DNA of 64,000 bases, taken from NCBI RefSeq assembly GCF_021462225.1, contig NC_061801.1, positions 11,094,125-11,158,124 on the forward strand. The letters are read 5' to 3'. This document shows positions 49,030-62,169 of the stretch, in pieces. The translations under genes and the position numbers were made by a program. Below the pieces are notes generated by a model. The model made no database searches, was not told where the DNA came from, and worked only from the letters and a program-made list of their open reading frames with translations. Position 1 is the first letter of the stretch, and each line of letters starts with the position of its first letter. The stretch comes from Girardinichthys multiradiatus. Lineage: Eukaryota; Chordata; Actinopteri; Cyprinodontiformes; Goodeidae.

Positions 49030-52000
49030 AAAAAGTCGGATGGATGGATGGAAAAAGGCCCTCTGCCAAGCAGCAATGTCCTGGCTTGGAATAACCAGGC
49101 TCTTTCGGCTCAGACTTATCTCGACACATTTGTAAATGAAAAAAACATGTGAAACTACGCAATCTAGAGTGCTCTTTGACTGAAACCCATTTTGTACTGC
49201 CACCCCATGTCTAGGTATACTCTTTGGTCCCTTAGATTTTAGTCATGAGAAGTGAAAATCATCACATGTTCAAAAAGCCACTGCATTGCAAATGTTGACA
49301 TTTCTACTGCATTAATAGACACAAAGTCACCATGATTCTGTTGTTGCAATAGCATCGATGCTGGCATAGACTTAGTTTTGTTGTTGTTGTTGCTTGTTAA
49401 TAAAAGCATGGCAATAATCCTAAATATAATTTGTCACAATAGAAGGGCTGCTGGACCAGGGCAAGGTAATGAGTCTGCTAATGAAATATAAAAGATAATT
49501 CAAAATGCTACAGATATTTTAAGCTAGCAGAAAAGTTATAATGGAAACTCACTTGTTTAACAGTTCAGATTTTGATTTTGATTCTTATGGCAGTCTTTTC
49601 CCTTTGACTTGTTTTCATTTATAGATTTCTAATCACATGTAACAGCAGCATAAGCGCCACTTGATGGTAGTCATTTCTGGTTCCAATAATTTGCATAACA
49701 TAAGTGAATACAAACAAGCATGAATTAGCAAGTATCTACAAAGTTGTCTACTTGTCATGTCACTCATACAGCAGATCAATCCACCCAGATCAGACTTTCA
49801 CTTAATCACTTTGCATGGGACTATCTTTTATGTTTTGTGATCTCGTGTGTAGCTTTCAGTGAATTTTGCAGAATAATTATTCTCAGAGCTTTTTGTGCAC
49901 TCAATAAGGCCTCTATTTAAAGCACTGTTGAAAGTGTGTTTGCACTTTGCAGCTGTGCAATGATGCTGACATGCAGAACAATGGTATTGCAACAAAGGAA
50001 AATGAGCAACACAACTCTTCCTGTCTCAAGCTGCAGCTACATGGCCTTGCAAAAGTAGTCATTCTTTCTGAACTTTTAAAAATGTTGTCACTTTACAACC
50101 GCAAACGTTTGTGTAAATCTTGAAAACAAAAAAAAACAATTAGAAGCTATTGATGACTTGAAACTTGGATGGATGCTCACCTTCCAGAAGGTAAACAAGA
50201 AATAAAACAACCAGAGTTACGATGGAATGGATTAGATCGGAAACTGATGAACACAGACCCATCTCTATGCAAACTGACCGAACTCGAGCTACTCCGATAA
50301 AATCCTTTTAAAATACATTAAAGCTGATGGTTGAAAAATGACTAATATGGAAAGGTTCGTGGGACATAAACTCTTTTGCTAGGACTGTAGGTACATCATG
50401 TTACACATAGAGACCTGCAAAGATACGGTACTTGTGTTTCTATAAAGCTAGATCGCAAGGCGAAAGTTAGAAGACCATTCAGCTTAGTTAGACTGAGCAC
50501 AGTTAAAACCAAGAACTCCAGAAAAACCCCTAAAGAGATCCCAAGCCTTTCAGTGACACAATGCTGTTATTTTAGCTCAGAGGTAATGATTTATGGCACA
50601 TATGTCTTATTCAAAGCCTGAGATCTACAGCTAAAATTGAAACAGATGCATAGTGAGCAAGACAACAGGTTGCCAAATTCATTCACTGCAGAGGAGAGAC
50701 TTAAAGAAAAGATTTAGAGCAAATTCATCACCAGCTACCGCTTACAAAATGAGACTATTGGGGATTTAATTTGTTTATACTGGAATCATCTTAATTCACG
50801 GTCATGTATCTAACTCCTCCAATCCACTGTGTGTATTTGTCACACTCACATTTTTCCAGTTGAGTTTTAGAGCAAACAATGAGGAGAGGGGGCTGGATTG
50901 TACAAGTAGATTCAGGAAAGGACTTGAGCATTTTTTTTAATCCTCAGATTTCCTTAATTAAGCGTGTCTGTCATCCCTTGCTGAATGAGCCGCTCCAGTT
51001 TTCTTTCAGCGGACTGCCAGGAGAACCTGTGATGTGCCAAACTAAGCACTCTTTTGTTGCCAGCCTGAGTCACATCACATTGAAGGTGATTCAGTACTGT
51101 GTGTCTGTACTTGCCGATGTGAGGACAAGCTGTCATGTTTTATTGATTCTGCTGTAAGAGAGAGGCCATTTTTCAAGCTGATGCAGAAATTCTGCTTTTG
51201 AAACTCTCCTTATTCTCATAGTTCTTTTTTATTTATTACAGGTAACTTTCTGATCTGTTGACATGTTTTTTAGTATTTGGCAAATGTTCTTTACTCTTCT
51301 CAAATATCAGGTGACTCTCTTTCTTTCTGTTGTAAAAAACACTTGGTGTAGACTCCTGGATGGTGTTTGTTTCCTTCTCCTTGGTTTCTTATTTGCTCTC
51401 TGAAAAATCAATTTTATAGACATTCGGTCCTCTCAGAGGGTCCATTTCTGATTTTGTGGCACACAGATGAAATCTTTCATCAGCTTCCCATTAAGTGTTT
51501 CAAAGGAATGAGATGTTCTCTACCCTCAGGTCGGATTCAGAGCACCAACAATCATCGGGACATTGTGTGTTTTAGCTATCTAGTGTGACTCGAACCAAAA
51601 AACAAGTCACCGTTGAGTTATACAATTGATAATACCATCTGGAAATCAGAACTGCTAGCTCTTTGATATACACCACCACTAAATAGTTAAAGTTGTTATT
51701 GCTGGCAATGGTGGGTCCATCAACAAGTTAGACCTTACATATTAAGAATATGATGTCATTAAAGTTCAGGTACATGTAAAAGTAGACAGACAAATACCAG
51801 GTATTTTGAAAAAATATGGCACTGTTGGTTTTAGGTAATAAAAACCAACACTTTGGTAACAAAGCAGACAACCAAACGTGACAGGCAGCAACTATAAATA
51901 AATCTTTAACAATTCACTCATTACAAGTTTGGAAAATATATTCAGAACGTGAAAATATGCACATTACATGAAACAAAACTGAATCAATCAACCATAAGAC

Positions 52001-52320
52001 ATTGAAGTTTTGCTTCTTAAGTACAGTAAATGCAACAGTCATTGAAAAGAAATTTAAACACACACTTTTCATGTGTTGACTTTTGAGCTTATTCTTTATT
52101 TTGAGGTGTGCTTTTTGTTTTTTTGTCTAGATGTTCTTAGTTGCTATTGCATCATTTTCCCATTTCACCACCTGCTGCTTATTCTCAATCAGCTCACCTG
52201 TTTCTCCTCACAAATCACTTCCCCCAGCATGTAGACCAGGGGTCTCAAACAAGTCCTCGAGGTCCTGGTTCCAGCAACTTTTAGATGCTTCAAAACACTT
52301 TAAAGAATTTTTAAGAGTGG
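49030..52320. other. non-coding stretch, with a family A fragment at about 50040-50340
   Basis: No exon supported. At 50040-50340 a terminus-like segment (ACTTTACAACCGCAAACGTT) and an internal phrase (ACACAGACCCATCTCTATGC) fit family A. The rest has no recognised element. Confidence 0.45.
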
Positions 52321-52332
52321 ATACTTTAAAGT

Positions 52333-52689
52333 GGGCTGCACGGTGGTGCAGTTGGTAGCACTGTTGCCTTGCAGCAAGAAGGTCCTGGGTTTGATTCCCA
52401 GCCTGGGGTCTTTCTGCATGGAGTTTGCATGTTCTCCTCATGCATGCATGGTTCTCACCAGGTACTCCGGCTTCCTCCCACAGTCCAAAGACATGCCTGT
52501 TAGGTTAATTGGTCACTCTACATTGCCCTTAGGTGTATGAATGAGTGTGTGCTTGATTGTTTGTGTGCTGCCCTGTGATGGACTGGTGACTTGTCCAGGG
52601 CGTACCCTGCCTCCCGCCCATAGACTGCTGGAGATAGGCACCAGCTCCCCCGCGACCCACTATGGAATAAGCGGTAGAAAATGACTGAC
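52333..52689 (+). mobile_element. tRNA-type SINE-like element with target-site duplication
   Basis: Starts GGGCTGCACGGTGGTGCAGT and contains a pol III B-box-like GGTTTGATTCC (about 52389-52399), a CCCTGTGATGGACTGGTGAC segment and an end TAAGCGGTAGAAAATGACTG. It is flanked by TACTTTAAAGT at 52322-52332 and again at 52690-52700. No coding capacity. Confidence 0.85.
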
Positions 52690-53059
52690 TACTTTAAAGT
52701 AAGATCAGTTTAAATGCTGTTTTTTTTTTTTCCTTTACCGCTCATAGATACTACAAATATGTAGAAAAATATGCACATCAAACACCCCTTTTCACAAACA
52801 AAATGAGATTTTAAATGTGCTTTATGTACCTAAGGCTAGCCACAGTGGGCTAACTACCACAGTAAGGGAGGGCAGAAGATAAATACTTTTAGTACCTTAC
52901 CACTGTTGATGCAGCTACATTAGCATAATATTTGGCAAAATAAAGATCACAACAAAGAGTTGCCAGGAGCACTCGTCCAATTTAGCTCCATACTGATTTG
53001 ATTTCACTGTTAAATAATACTATTCATGGACCTTCTTTTCCTCAAAGCATCCTTGCAGT

Positions 53060-53830
53060 AGAGTGCCATCACCATGTGGTGAGTCTCTGCTGCCCCTGCC
53101 TGATCTTCACTGGCTGCTCCCTGGAAACGCTCCTTCCCTTCCCTTCCCTCCGCTCCTCTGCTTCCCTCAGTCCACCAGCTGGCCTATTCCTCAGTGTTAT
53201 TGGATTTCAGAAAGCCAGGAGGGAGCATACATCACATCTCCCTTTGTCACCCCTCCCCTCATTTACACTCATTCTTTCATTCATCTTTTTCCTTTTTAAT
53301 AACTCCCTCTCTGCTCTTTGGCCATTAATAAAGATGAACTCACTCTGCTGTCACCTCCCGTTCTCATCTTTCTCTCTATCTCAGTCTCTCAGTCTTCCTC
53401 TTTCTTGCTGCTCTTTATTGACCCTCTTCTTTAAACGTCAACCCCCTCATCTCACATCCCTCCTTTCCCTCGTACATTGTCTCTTATCTCCCCGCTCATG
53501 CCTCGAGTTCACTCTCTTCCTCCCAGCTTGCCCTCCGTAAAAAGCTCTTGTCTTCCCTCCATCCCCCTAACCTCTCCTTTCTTCTTCAATTTCTGTCCGC
53601 CTGACACGGCAGTCCATCATGTGCTGGCCTCTGGACGCTGGCCTTCCGCTGACGCTCTCATTCATCAGGACTTTGAAAAGCTGAAATCACTCTCTCCTCT
53701 ACTCCACTGGCCGCTGCCACTTATTGCGCTATCCATCACACCTGGCGGGAGATCAATACGAGCCCTTCCCCTCTGCTCCCTCTCTCCCCCTTCTTCCCCC
53801 TGACTTCATCTTCTTCACTCTGCAGTGGAT
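53060..53830. other. pyrimidine-rich stretch and possible conserved segment
   Basis: From 53060 to 53590 the + strand is strongly C/T-biased (CTCCCTT-type) with long but low-complexity frames. From 53600 to 53770 the sequence changes to balanced composition (CCATCATGTGCTGGCCTCTG, CATTCATCAGGACTTTG), which may be a non-coding conserved element. No exon evidence. Confidence 0.35.
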
Positions 53831-53949
53831 TTCTTTCACATGCGGCTCTTTGCAGCCTGGGCTTATGTGAGAAAACCAAACCTGTCAGGCCCTTTAGGCA
53901 CCTGAAATGTGGAACAAGAAGAGAGTAAAATGTCAATAGCAATCCTTTT

Positions 53950-55740
53950 TGACACGGATGTGTAATTCAGAAATCTCTCCTGATGTCATTTCAGATAGAG
54001 ATTGTGTGTTATCATATCTGACAATAAATCTTCCCGTGTACAGGTACATTGAAGTTGAAGTTGTTACAGTTAAATATTTCTGTTCTATTAACAACATCAA
54101 AGTGTATGGGAGGATGTATGGACAAGCAATAAATGTTAATCAAACCTGCAAGCTGCCTTTGCACTCCAAAGAGTGTTGCAACAAAGTAACTTGAACAATG
54201 CTACCTCGCCATGTTCACACCCAGCTTCGCCTAAAAAAAACCGTATGTGGCCTCAGGGTGGAACTATTAGCTAGCCTTGATAATTCCCTTCAGTCACATT
54301 CGGTTATCTGCTTCAGTAGCAAAAGTTGAGTGAAAAAGGAATTTGTGTTTGGGAGTTGTTCCAACTTCTTGTTTGATGGCAATTGATTGACGAGGACTAA
54401 ATTCCAAAAGAGCCGACTTCCTGTAAGGTTTGAACTAAGGTTTTAAGAGGCTTTTTTGTAGAAATGAGTGCCCCATTTCATAAATCTCAGTCAAAGCAGT
54501 CAAAAGGGCTGGGGCTGATTGAGCTCCTTTAGATGGCATCATGCATGTACGTTTAAGGATGGATTCATGGAAGACATGACTAATTAGCTGCAGATTAAAT
54601 GATTGAAGAGGAATTTAGAGCAGCTTTTAGTGACATTGGGTGATGTAAAGATTCACTACACAGCCATGGCCATACCCTCCTGGGAAAACTCTGTGTGAAA
54701 CTGGTCAGAAACCATTTCAGTTTAAGGAGCGCCGTGAAACTATTTTTATTGAATTTTTTGTCCCACCCCTTTTCATGCATACAATTTTCACTGCCCCTGA
54801 CACACATGCATTATTTTTTCAGGCCTCCAAAAAAGACAATTACTTTTGAAAAAGACTGAACGAACACTTGCATTTTAAAAGGCCTTTGCATCATCACCAG
54901 GGCTCAGACCTAATTCGTTTAAGAACTCCTATGCTGTAGTTTACTTTATTTCATTATTCCGATTTATTTTCAGTGTGGAACAGCTCATGTGGGTTGGCAG
55001 ACTTGCACCTGGGATGTTTTACTACAGAGCCAAGTTGTTGTAATATGTGTCGAAAGTGGTTTGAGATTGTGTTGATGAAATTAACAATGCCTAGCCTGAA
55101 ATTACTTAATCAAAATGGCAGGTAATGTCACCCCAGTTCCTTTAAATTATCAGTATTAATGATAAAGTTATAGAAATGTCTGCTACTTAGAACAAGTAAT
55201 ATGGCCTGGTTTATAAGTAATTATTTCAGCTTTTTTTTTTTAACCAGACTACAGTTTTTCCTAATTTGTTGTAGTTCATCCAAAACACCAGAAGAGGTCT
55301 GGCCGTTATGGGATGTGTTTGCGTGTAGTGGTTTATAGAACAACCCCTGAGAGAATGAAATACAAAAAGACCACAGCAATTAGTGGTTTTAAAACTTTTT
55401 ATACCAAGTACCTCCATTATAACTGACAGCAAAGTTGTACAACATTGTTTTTCTAAGCTAGGACAGATTCAGGCTTTAAACATAAAAAGTGATTTTTATG
55501 TCAGTTAGTTGAGGGGTTCCATCATATATTTGCAAGTTTTATGTTTCTGCCGAGACCATCAGCTCATACCACACCTCTTTGCCACAACTCCTGAATGCAA
55601 ATTTGAGGTAATCTTGATCATATAGAATTAAATTACTCTGTTGGGCTTTTTGGTTCTAGAAAGCCAAAATGAAGGCTTGACTTGTGGTACATGGTCACTG
55701 GCACTAATCTGGTTTGCTGTGTTCAGCTTCATTTTTCACA
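53950..55740. other. non-coding stretch, nothing recognised
   Basis: No exon with splice support and no recognised repeat. Confidence 0.4.
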
Positions 55741-55755
55741 GGGGTTCTTGAAATA

Positions 55756-57365
55756 CAGGTCCTTCTCAAAATATTAGCATATTGTGATAAAGTTCATTAT
55801 TTTCCATAATGTCATGATGAAAATTTAACATTCATATATTTTAGATTCATTGCACACTAACTGAAATATTTCAGGTCTTTTATTGTCTTAATACGGATGA
55901 TTTTGGCATACAGCTCATGAAAACCCAAAATTCCTATCTCACAAAATTAGCATATTTCATCCGACCAATAAAAGAAAAGTGTTTTTAATACAAAAAACGT
56001 CAACCTTCAAATAATCATGTACAGTTATGCACTCAATACTTGGTCGGGAATCCTTTGGCAGAAATGACTGCTTCAATGCGGCGTGGCATGGAGGCAATCA
56101 GCCTGTGGCACTGCTGAGGTCTTATGGAGGCCCAGGATGCTTCGATAGCGGCCTTTAGCTCATCCAGAGTGTTGGGTCTTGAGTCTCTCAACGTTCTCTT
56201 CACAATATCCCACAGATTCTCTATGGGGTTCAGGTCAGGAGAGTTGGCAGGCCAATTGAGCACAGTGATACCATGGTCAGTAAACCATTTACCAGTGGTT
56301 TTGGCACTGTGAGCAGGTGCCAGGTCGTGCTGAAAAATGAAATCTTCATCTCAATAAAGCTTTTCAGCAGATGGAAGCATGAAGTGCTCCAAAATCTCCT
56401 GATAGCTAGCTGCATTGACCCTGCCCTTGATAAAACACAGTGGACCAACACCAGCAGCTGACACGGCACCCCAGACCATCACTGACTGTGGGTACTTGAC
56501 ACTGGACTTCTGGCATTTTGGCATTTCCTTCTCCCCAGTCTTCCTCCAGACTCTGGCACCTTGATTTCCGAATGACATGCAGAATTTGCTTTCATCCGAA
56601 AGAAGTACTTTGGACCACTGAGCAACAGTCCAGTGCTGCTTCTCTGTAGCCCAGGTCAGGCGCTTCTGCCGCTGTTTCTGGTTCAAAAGTGGCTTGACCT
56701 GGGGAATGCGGCACCTGTAGCCCATTTCCTGCACACGCCTGTGCACGGTGGCTCTGGATGTTTCTACTCCAGACTCAGTCCACTGCTTCCGCAGGTCCCC
56801 CAAGGTCTGGAATCGGCCCTTCTCCACAATCTTCCTCAGGGTCCGGTCACCTCTTCTCGTTGTGCAGCGTTTTCTGCCACACTTTTTCCTTCCCACAGAC
56901 TTCCCACTGAGGTGCCTTGATACAGCACTCTGGGAACAGCCTATTCGTTCAGAAATGTCTTTCTGTGTCTTACCCTCTTGCTTGAGGGTGTCAATAGTGG
57001 CCTTCTGGACAGCAGTCAGGTCGGCAGTCTTTCCCATGATTGGGGTTTTGAGTGATGAACCAGGCTGGGAGTTTTAAAGGCCTCAGGAGTCTTTTGCAGG
57101 TGTTTAGAGTTAACTCGTTGATTCAGATGATTAGGTTCATAGCTCGTTTAGAGACCCTTTTAATGATATGCTAATTTTGTGAGATAGGAATTTTGGGTTT
57201 TCATGAGCTGTATGCCAAAATCATCCGTATTAAGACAATAAAATACCTGAAATATTTCAGTTAGTGTACAATGAATCTAAAATATATGAATGTTAAATTT
57301 TCATCATGACATTATGGAAAATAATGAACTTTATCACAATATGCTAATATTTTGAGAAGGACCTG
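55756..57365 (-). mobile_element. near-intact Tc1-like transposon
   Basis: A 1610-bp element with terminal inverted repeats of about 205 bp (55756-55960 and 57160-57365). The ends read CAGGTCCTTCTCAAAATATT and its complement, and a TA duplication lies at 55754-55755 and 57366-57367. The minus-strand transposase frame runs 57037-56033 (335 codons with stop) and is interrupted only once, by TGA at codon 229. N-terminal HTH: TIDTLKQEGKTQKDISERIG; second DNA-binding region with GRKRCTTRRGDR. Catalytic residues are present: LLSDESKF, the Asp in FQHDLAPAHS, and SPDLNPIENLW. The similarity of the two repeats and the single lesion point to recent activity. Confidence 0.96.
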
Positions 57366-57367
57366 TA

Positions 57368-57410
57368 TGCCCTGTGATGGACTGGCAACCTGTCTGGGGA
57401 GTAGCCTAGT
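57368..57410 (+). mobile_element. SINE fragment abutting the Tc1 end
   Basis: CCCTGTGATGGACTGGCAAC with CTGTCTGGGGAGTAGCC matches the 3' part of the SINE at 52333-52689. Its left side ends at the Tc1 insertion, and the sequence left of the Tc1 is not SINE. Confidence 0.6.
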
Positions 57411-57419
57411 CCACAGCAC

Positions 57420-59280
57420 AGAGGGTCTTCTTTGGATTGTTTTTATGTCTCTGTGATATAATGCACTGGCATATTGACAAGTTCCATTACACATTGTATT
57501 GCAACCTGCAGTCAAGAAAAGTTATCAGATTGTCCTCTGCCTTTGCATTATTTCTTCAGAGGTGGATCCTCAGAATGATGAACCATTTCCAACTTTACTT
57601 CTAAAAGATCTTTTGCATCTACTTAGGCAACATACCTAATCTTGTAATGATGGTGATCATTCAATGAATCAAACATACAAAAAAGCAAGGAACAGGCACA
57701 AGAGGAACTGGAGCACATCTGAATGAAACAACAAGCAATGATGTCAGAAATACAGAAAAAACGGCTTAGAAGACAATGAGCAACAGAAGACTCTGACAAG
57801 GAGGTAAAGACCTGACTGGCTTTTACCTGCTGGTGAGGTGACTGAATGACATGAGAACTAATTAGTGGAATGCAGTGCTGCTGGGGTGAAAGCTATTTGG
57901 TACAGCCTGTTGTTTTAACCCAGTCCAGAGTTATGGATTTATCTGAAGGCAAAATACGTGCAAAAGCACTGTGATCACATGAGTGCAGAGAATGCAGGAA
58001 ATAAATGATCAGGTGAAGATTCAAGGAAGTCAAGACCTAGTCGGTATAAATTCCTGAACAAACTTTCATGACTGTGTACTTCGTAGATATTTTTATTTTG
58101 ACCTCACTGTGCTTCCCACTGACTGACCTCATCCACAGAGCAAAGCTTTAATCATTCTCCTTTCAACCATAGCCGCAATTCACAATTGTTTTATTGCATA
58201 AAAAGGTTTTCCAGCGGCCAACTTGTTAGACCTGGCCTGAATTGATGGTGTTATTGCACAGGCCTCCCCTCCTCAGGTAGGGCTCAGTTAATGGGGGAAA
58301 GCAGGAGGAGAGGCTAACGGTGGCTATAATTCTGCTGAGAGCAGCCTTGCTTAGTAAAACTGATTTGCTCAGGACAGAGGAGTCGTTAAGCATTGCAGCC
58401 AAGCCTCCCAGAAGCTAATGCCTCTCTAATCGTCTTGGGTATCGCTAATTCTTTACGTTCTATGTTGCCATTAAACTTTTTCACAGGCTCTTGGTGATGA
58501 ATTAAATTACACTGGATATATTGAGCAAACTAACCATAAATTGGCATTTGTTGGCTTCACCGGTGTAGGTGGAGACTGGCTGCAGCTGCACAGCAAATGC
58601 GAATGCAGGACAATGCTGGAACATTTCTGTTTGCTTTAAAAAAATGTGTTCCTGTATTTTGCTATAATTGCCTTAAATTAAAATAATCAGTATGCATCTT
58701 TTAAAGTGGTAATTTTAACATTCTTTTAAACAATAAAAAATAAATACCTTTTCTCAGCCTACAGAGAATAAAAACTAAAGCTTTTGAAAACAAATAAAAA
58801 ACAAAAAGCCTTAATTTACCTTCCAAAACATTTAAGCTCCCATTTAGGCTGCTGTCACACTGCTTTTATCTTGTAATGGGTCTAATGATGAGGAAGTATG
58901 TGTGTCACTTTTAATGTGTTCCCAGGCTGAATAGTGCATGTATACTGAGATGAATGGTGTGGAATTCAAAGTTTTGTTGCATCATGATGGGGTACATTAC
59001 TTTTCTGTGAGACACCGTCAGTTTAATTTTTTATTTTCATATTAAGGAATCAACTGATCATCTAGGAATGTGATTTCAATGCTCTATAAATGCCCCCAAG
59101 TGGTTAGATAATTATTAGCCACATTAATAAGATTGAGTGATTTCATTATTGCGTCACTGTTGTAAAACTGAAGCTACAGTTATGTTGATTCTGTGTCAGT
59201 GGCACACATGTGCGCCACACTTGTGTGAGAGTTTCGATACTCATGCAGCATAATTAGTTTAAATGTGTCAAAATATCTGA
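57420..59280. other. non-coding stretch with a candidate conserved element (58230-58500)
   Basis: No exon seen. At 58230-58500 the sequence is non-repetitive, moderate GC, with CTTAGTAAAACTGATTTGC and GCTAATGCCTCTCTAATCG, resembling developmental enhancers in composition only. Confidence 0.3.
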
Positions 59281-59289
59281 GAGAGCCTA

Positions 59290-59565
59290 GCTTAGCTGGT
59301 GGATGTCTTTCAAGAATGGCTTTCTTCTTGCCACTCTTCCATGAAGGCCAGAATTTTGGATTTCATGACTAATGGTTTTATTTCAGATTTTTCCACTAGA
59401 CTTAGGGATATACGGCTGAATACAAATGGACACCACGCTTTTAAGATGAAAACAATTATTCCCACTTCACAATTATTTGTTGATTTGTGTTGAACCATCA
59501 CATAAAATCCTAATGAAATACACTGATCTTTGCTGTTGCAAACTGACAAAATATAAAACCGATCA
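59290..59565. mobile_element. repeat family A end fragment
   Basis: GGCTTTCTTCTTGCCACTCT and TTCCATGAAGGCCAGAATTT, then a terminus ACCATCACATAAAATCCTAA, match the internal and end blocks of the copy at 60.3-62.2 kb. Confidence 0.65.
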
Positions 59566-60309
59566 GGATTAGATTCAATCCAAAGGTAGAATTTAGAGGC
59601 CTGTGTATTAAAGTAGGATTCAGCCTACTGACACACATTCATAGTAAACTGCCTTGAACCTCAGAGACCCAATACAAGAATCAGATCTCAACATTAAACC
59701 AAGCCAGCAAACCTGCCAGCAGCTCAATTATCTGTCGTTAGCAGGCGATGCAGCACAGGGTGATTTGACAAGCTAAACCGATGCTCATCAGGGCAGGGCT
59801 GCTCCACTGGACCTGAGTAAATATATTCTCAGGGTAATGCATATAAATAGAGGAGCTATGTTTGAACAGCTGAGAGAATGTGAAAGCCTGGTGAGACAGA
59901 AATAAGAGGGTTTGTTAGTGATTACTTTTAGCAACATGTTTTATCTTTTGTTGGATACTTATCTGGCTCATCTCCTTTTTCTTGAGTTGAGGGCTTGTTC
60001 ACACTGACTGGGAGCTTTTTGAACAGACCTCAGCCTTTGCTTGTTTCTGTAGCTTTATCTGTCAGTAATTTATTCAGGATTTGTCTTGAATAGAACATAG
60101 GAATAACAGGCACATACAGACATTTGTACCCGTTTACTGGTTTGATTGACAGAACAGAGCCAAAGCAGATTTGTTGACCAAACACTGACTCTTTTTATAA
60201 ACTGCATGTAAAAAGGACGTTTTTAGGCATAAAACCTTTAAAGAAGCTTTATCTAACCCCTGTATTAATGTTTCGGCATCCTGTAATGCATTAAACATTT
60301 AAAGAATTG

Positions 60310-62165
60310 TACAGAATGTGCAGTGCCTTGCCAAACTATTCAACTAATATTAAACTTTTGCACATTTGCTATGTTGTGGAATCTTCTGCAGTAGTTCAAT
60401 GCAAAGTAACACATGACGTGGAAGGAAGATGATTCCTGGGTTTTTATGTCCAGCTGAAAGAGAATTGTCCGCACAGTTTTGCAGCTATTTACAAGTTTAC
60501 TTCCAGCTTAGCTTTTTAAAATATAGCGATAAAGGAACAATTAGGTTTCCAGATATATTTAGAAACCCGGGTAAGTGCTGGGAAAAGGATTTCTGTAAGG
60601 AAACAAAAGTTTTGTATTAAACATTTCATGACTTTATACATTATCCACAAGGGCTGGAGCTGGCACACGTGACGTCATGCCATGATGGGCCTGTTTAGCT
60701 CCATCCATCTTTCCCTGAACTCTGACCAGCTTTCCTGTCCTGCTAAAGAAAAGCATCCCCAGAGCATGGAACTGCCACCACCATGTTTCACTATGGTAAA
60801 TGAAAATCTGAATTGTGATATGCTTTGCATTCAGACTCCTTTGTTAACCCTATAGAATCCAATTTAACTAGTTGCTTTCAGAAGTCACTTTATTAGTAAA
60901 AAGAATTGACCTGTTTGTAATTTAATTTCAGTATAGATGCAGCAGCTCTGTAAAGGCCTCAGAGGTTTGCTACATTAGTGAACAAACAGCATCATGAAGA
61001 CCAAGAAATGTTTAAAGGAGAGTTAGGCAATAAAACAATATCCTAAGTTTTGAACATCTCATAGAGATAAATCTAAAATCTATCATCTGAAAATGTGAAA
61101 GACATGGTACAACAGCAAACTTAGATTTTTCCATTTACTGGCAGGCCGGGGCAACGAGAGCATTAATCAGAGAAGCAGCCCACAGGCCCATGGTGACTCT
61201 GTAGGAGCTGGAGAAATCTACAGCTCAGGTGGGAGAAACTGAAGGGCATATCATTTTTACCGTTAAACAATGCTACAATGGCAGCATCATGCTACATGGT
61301 TGCTTACCTTCAGGAGGAGCAGGAAAGGTGTTTAGTGCTTACAGGCTGATAACTCAATTCAGTCTATTTATAAAGCACAGATTCACAATAAATGTCGTCT
61401 CAAGGCACTTTGCAAAAATAAATAAATAAATATCCTATATGAGAAGTATATAGTCAATGCAGTCCAGTTACATATACAGATTAAAAGTCAATACATGCAT
61501 GTCATTTGGATCCTATTTGTAAAACAACGCAATGGTGTTTTCTGTCTAAGGAAACTGCAGCGACTGCACTGACTTTGCAGCAATCCATCCTCCTGAATGA
61601 GCCACAGTGGCGTTAAGTGCAGTTGATTGCATGAGTCATAAATTCGCAGCAATCCCTTGTTCTGAGCGTGCATGTGGCGAGAGTAAAAAGGAAAACTCCC
61701 CTTTTTAACAGGAAGGGAACTCCAACAGAACCTGTACAAGGCAGTACTGAAAAGACTGTTAGAAACTGCAAATATTTGAGACAGAAGCAGAAGTTTACCT
61801 TCCAGAGGAACTATGACTTTAAACATATAGCCAAAAAAGAAAAGCATGTTCATGTTAGAATGGGCCAATCAAAACCCAGACCTAAAGCCAAATGATCTGT
61901 AGCAAGACTACCTGTAGGAAGAATCTCAATCTCTAGATACACAGAGCTGCTAGCCATACCTAAAAGACATACCAAAGAATTGCAGCAAACAGTGGTTCTA
62001 TCTTAGTACTGACCCAGGGGAGCTGAATACAAAGGCAGACCACACTTTTCAGATTTCCATTTGTTAAATATTTTGAAAACCCATGTATGATTTTCTTTCA
62101 CCTTACATTATACACTACTTTGTGTTGTTCTATCACATAAAATCTCAATAAAATACATTAAATTT
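60310..62165. mobile_element. long repeat family A copy, degenerate
   Basis: Left end GTGCCTTGCCAAACTATTCA, core TTAGCTCCATCCATCTTTCC and CCACCACCATGTTTCAC near 60700-60790. Inside are GAGAAGCAGCCCACAGG, GCAGCATCATGCTACATGGT and CCAGACCTAAAGCC. The right end has TCTATCACATAAAATCTCAA and AATAAAATACATTAAA. Several short insertions or rearrangements are present and no transposase is intact. The longest copy in the window. Confidence 0.7.
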
Positions 62166-62169
62166 TCTG

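Noticed and set aside
52998..53803. Frame of 180 codons and neighbours
   Set aside because: Pyrimidine-rich low complexity, no splice sites or homology recognised.
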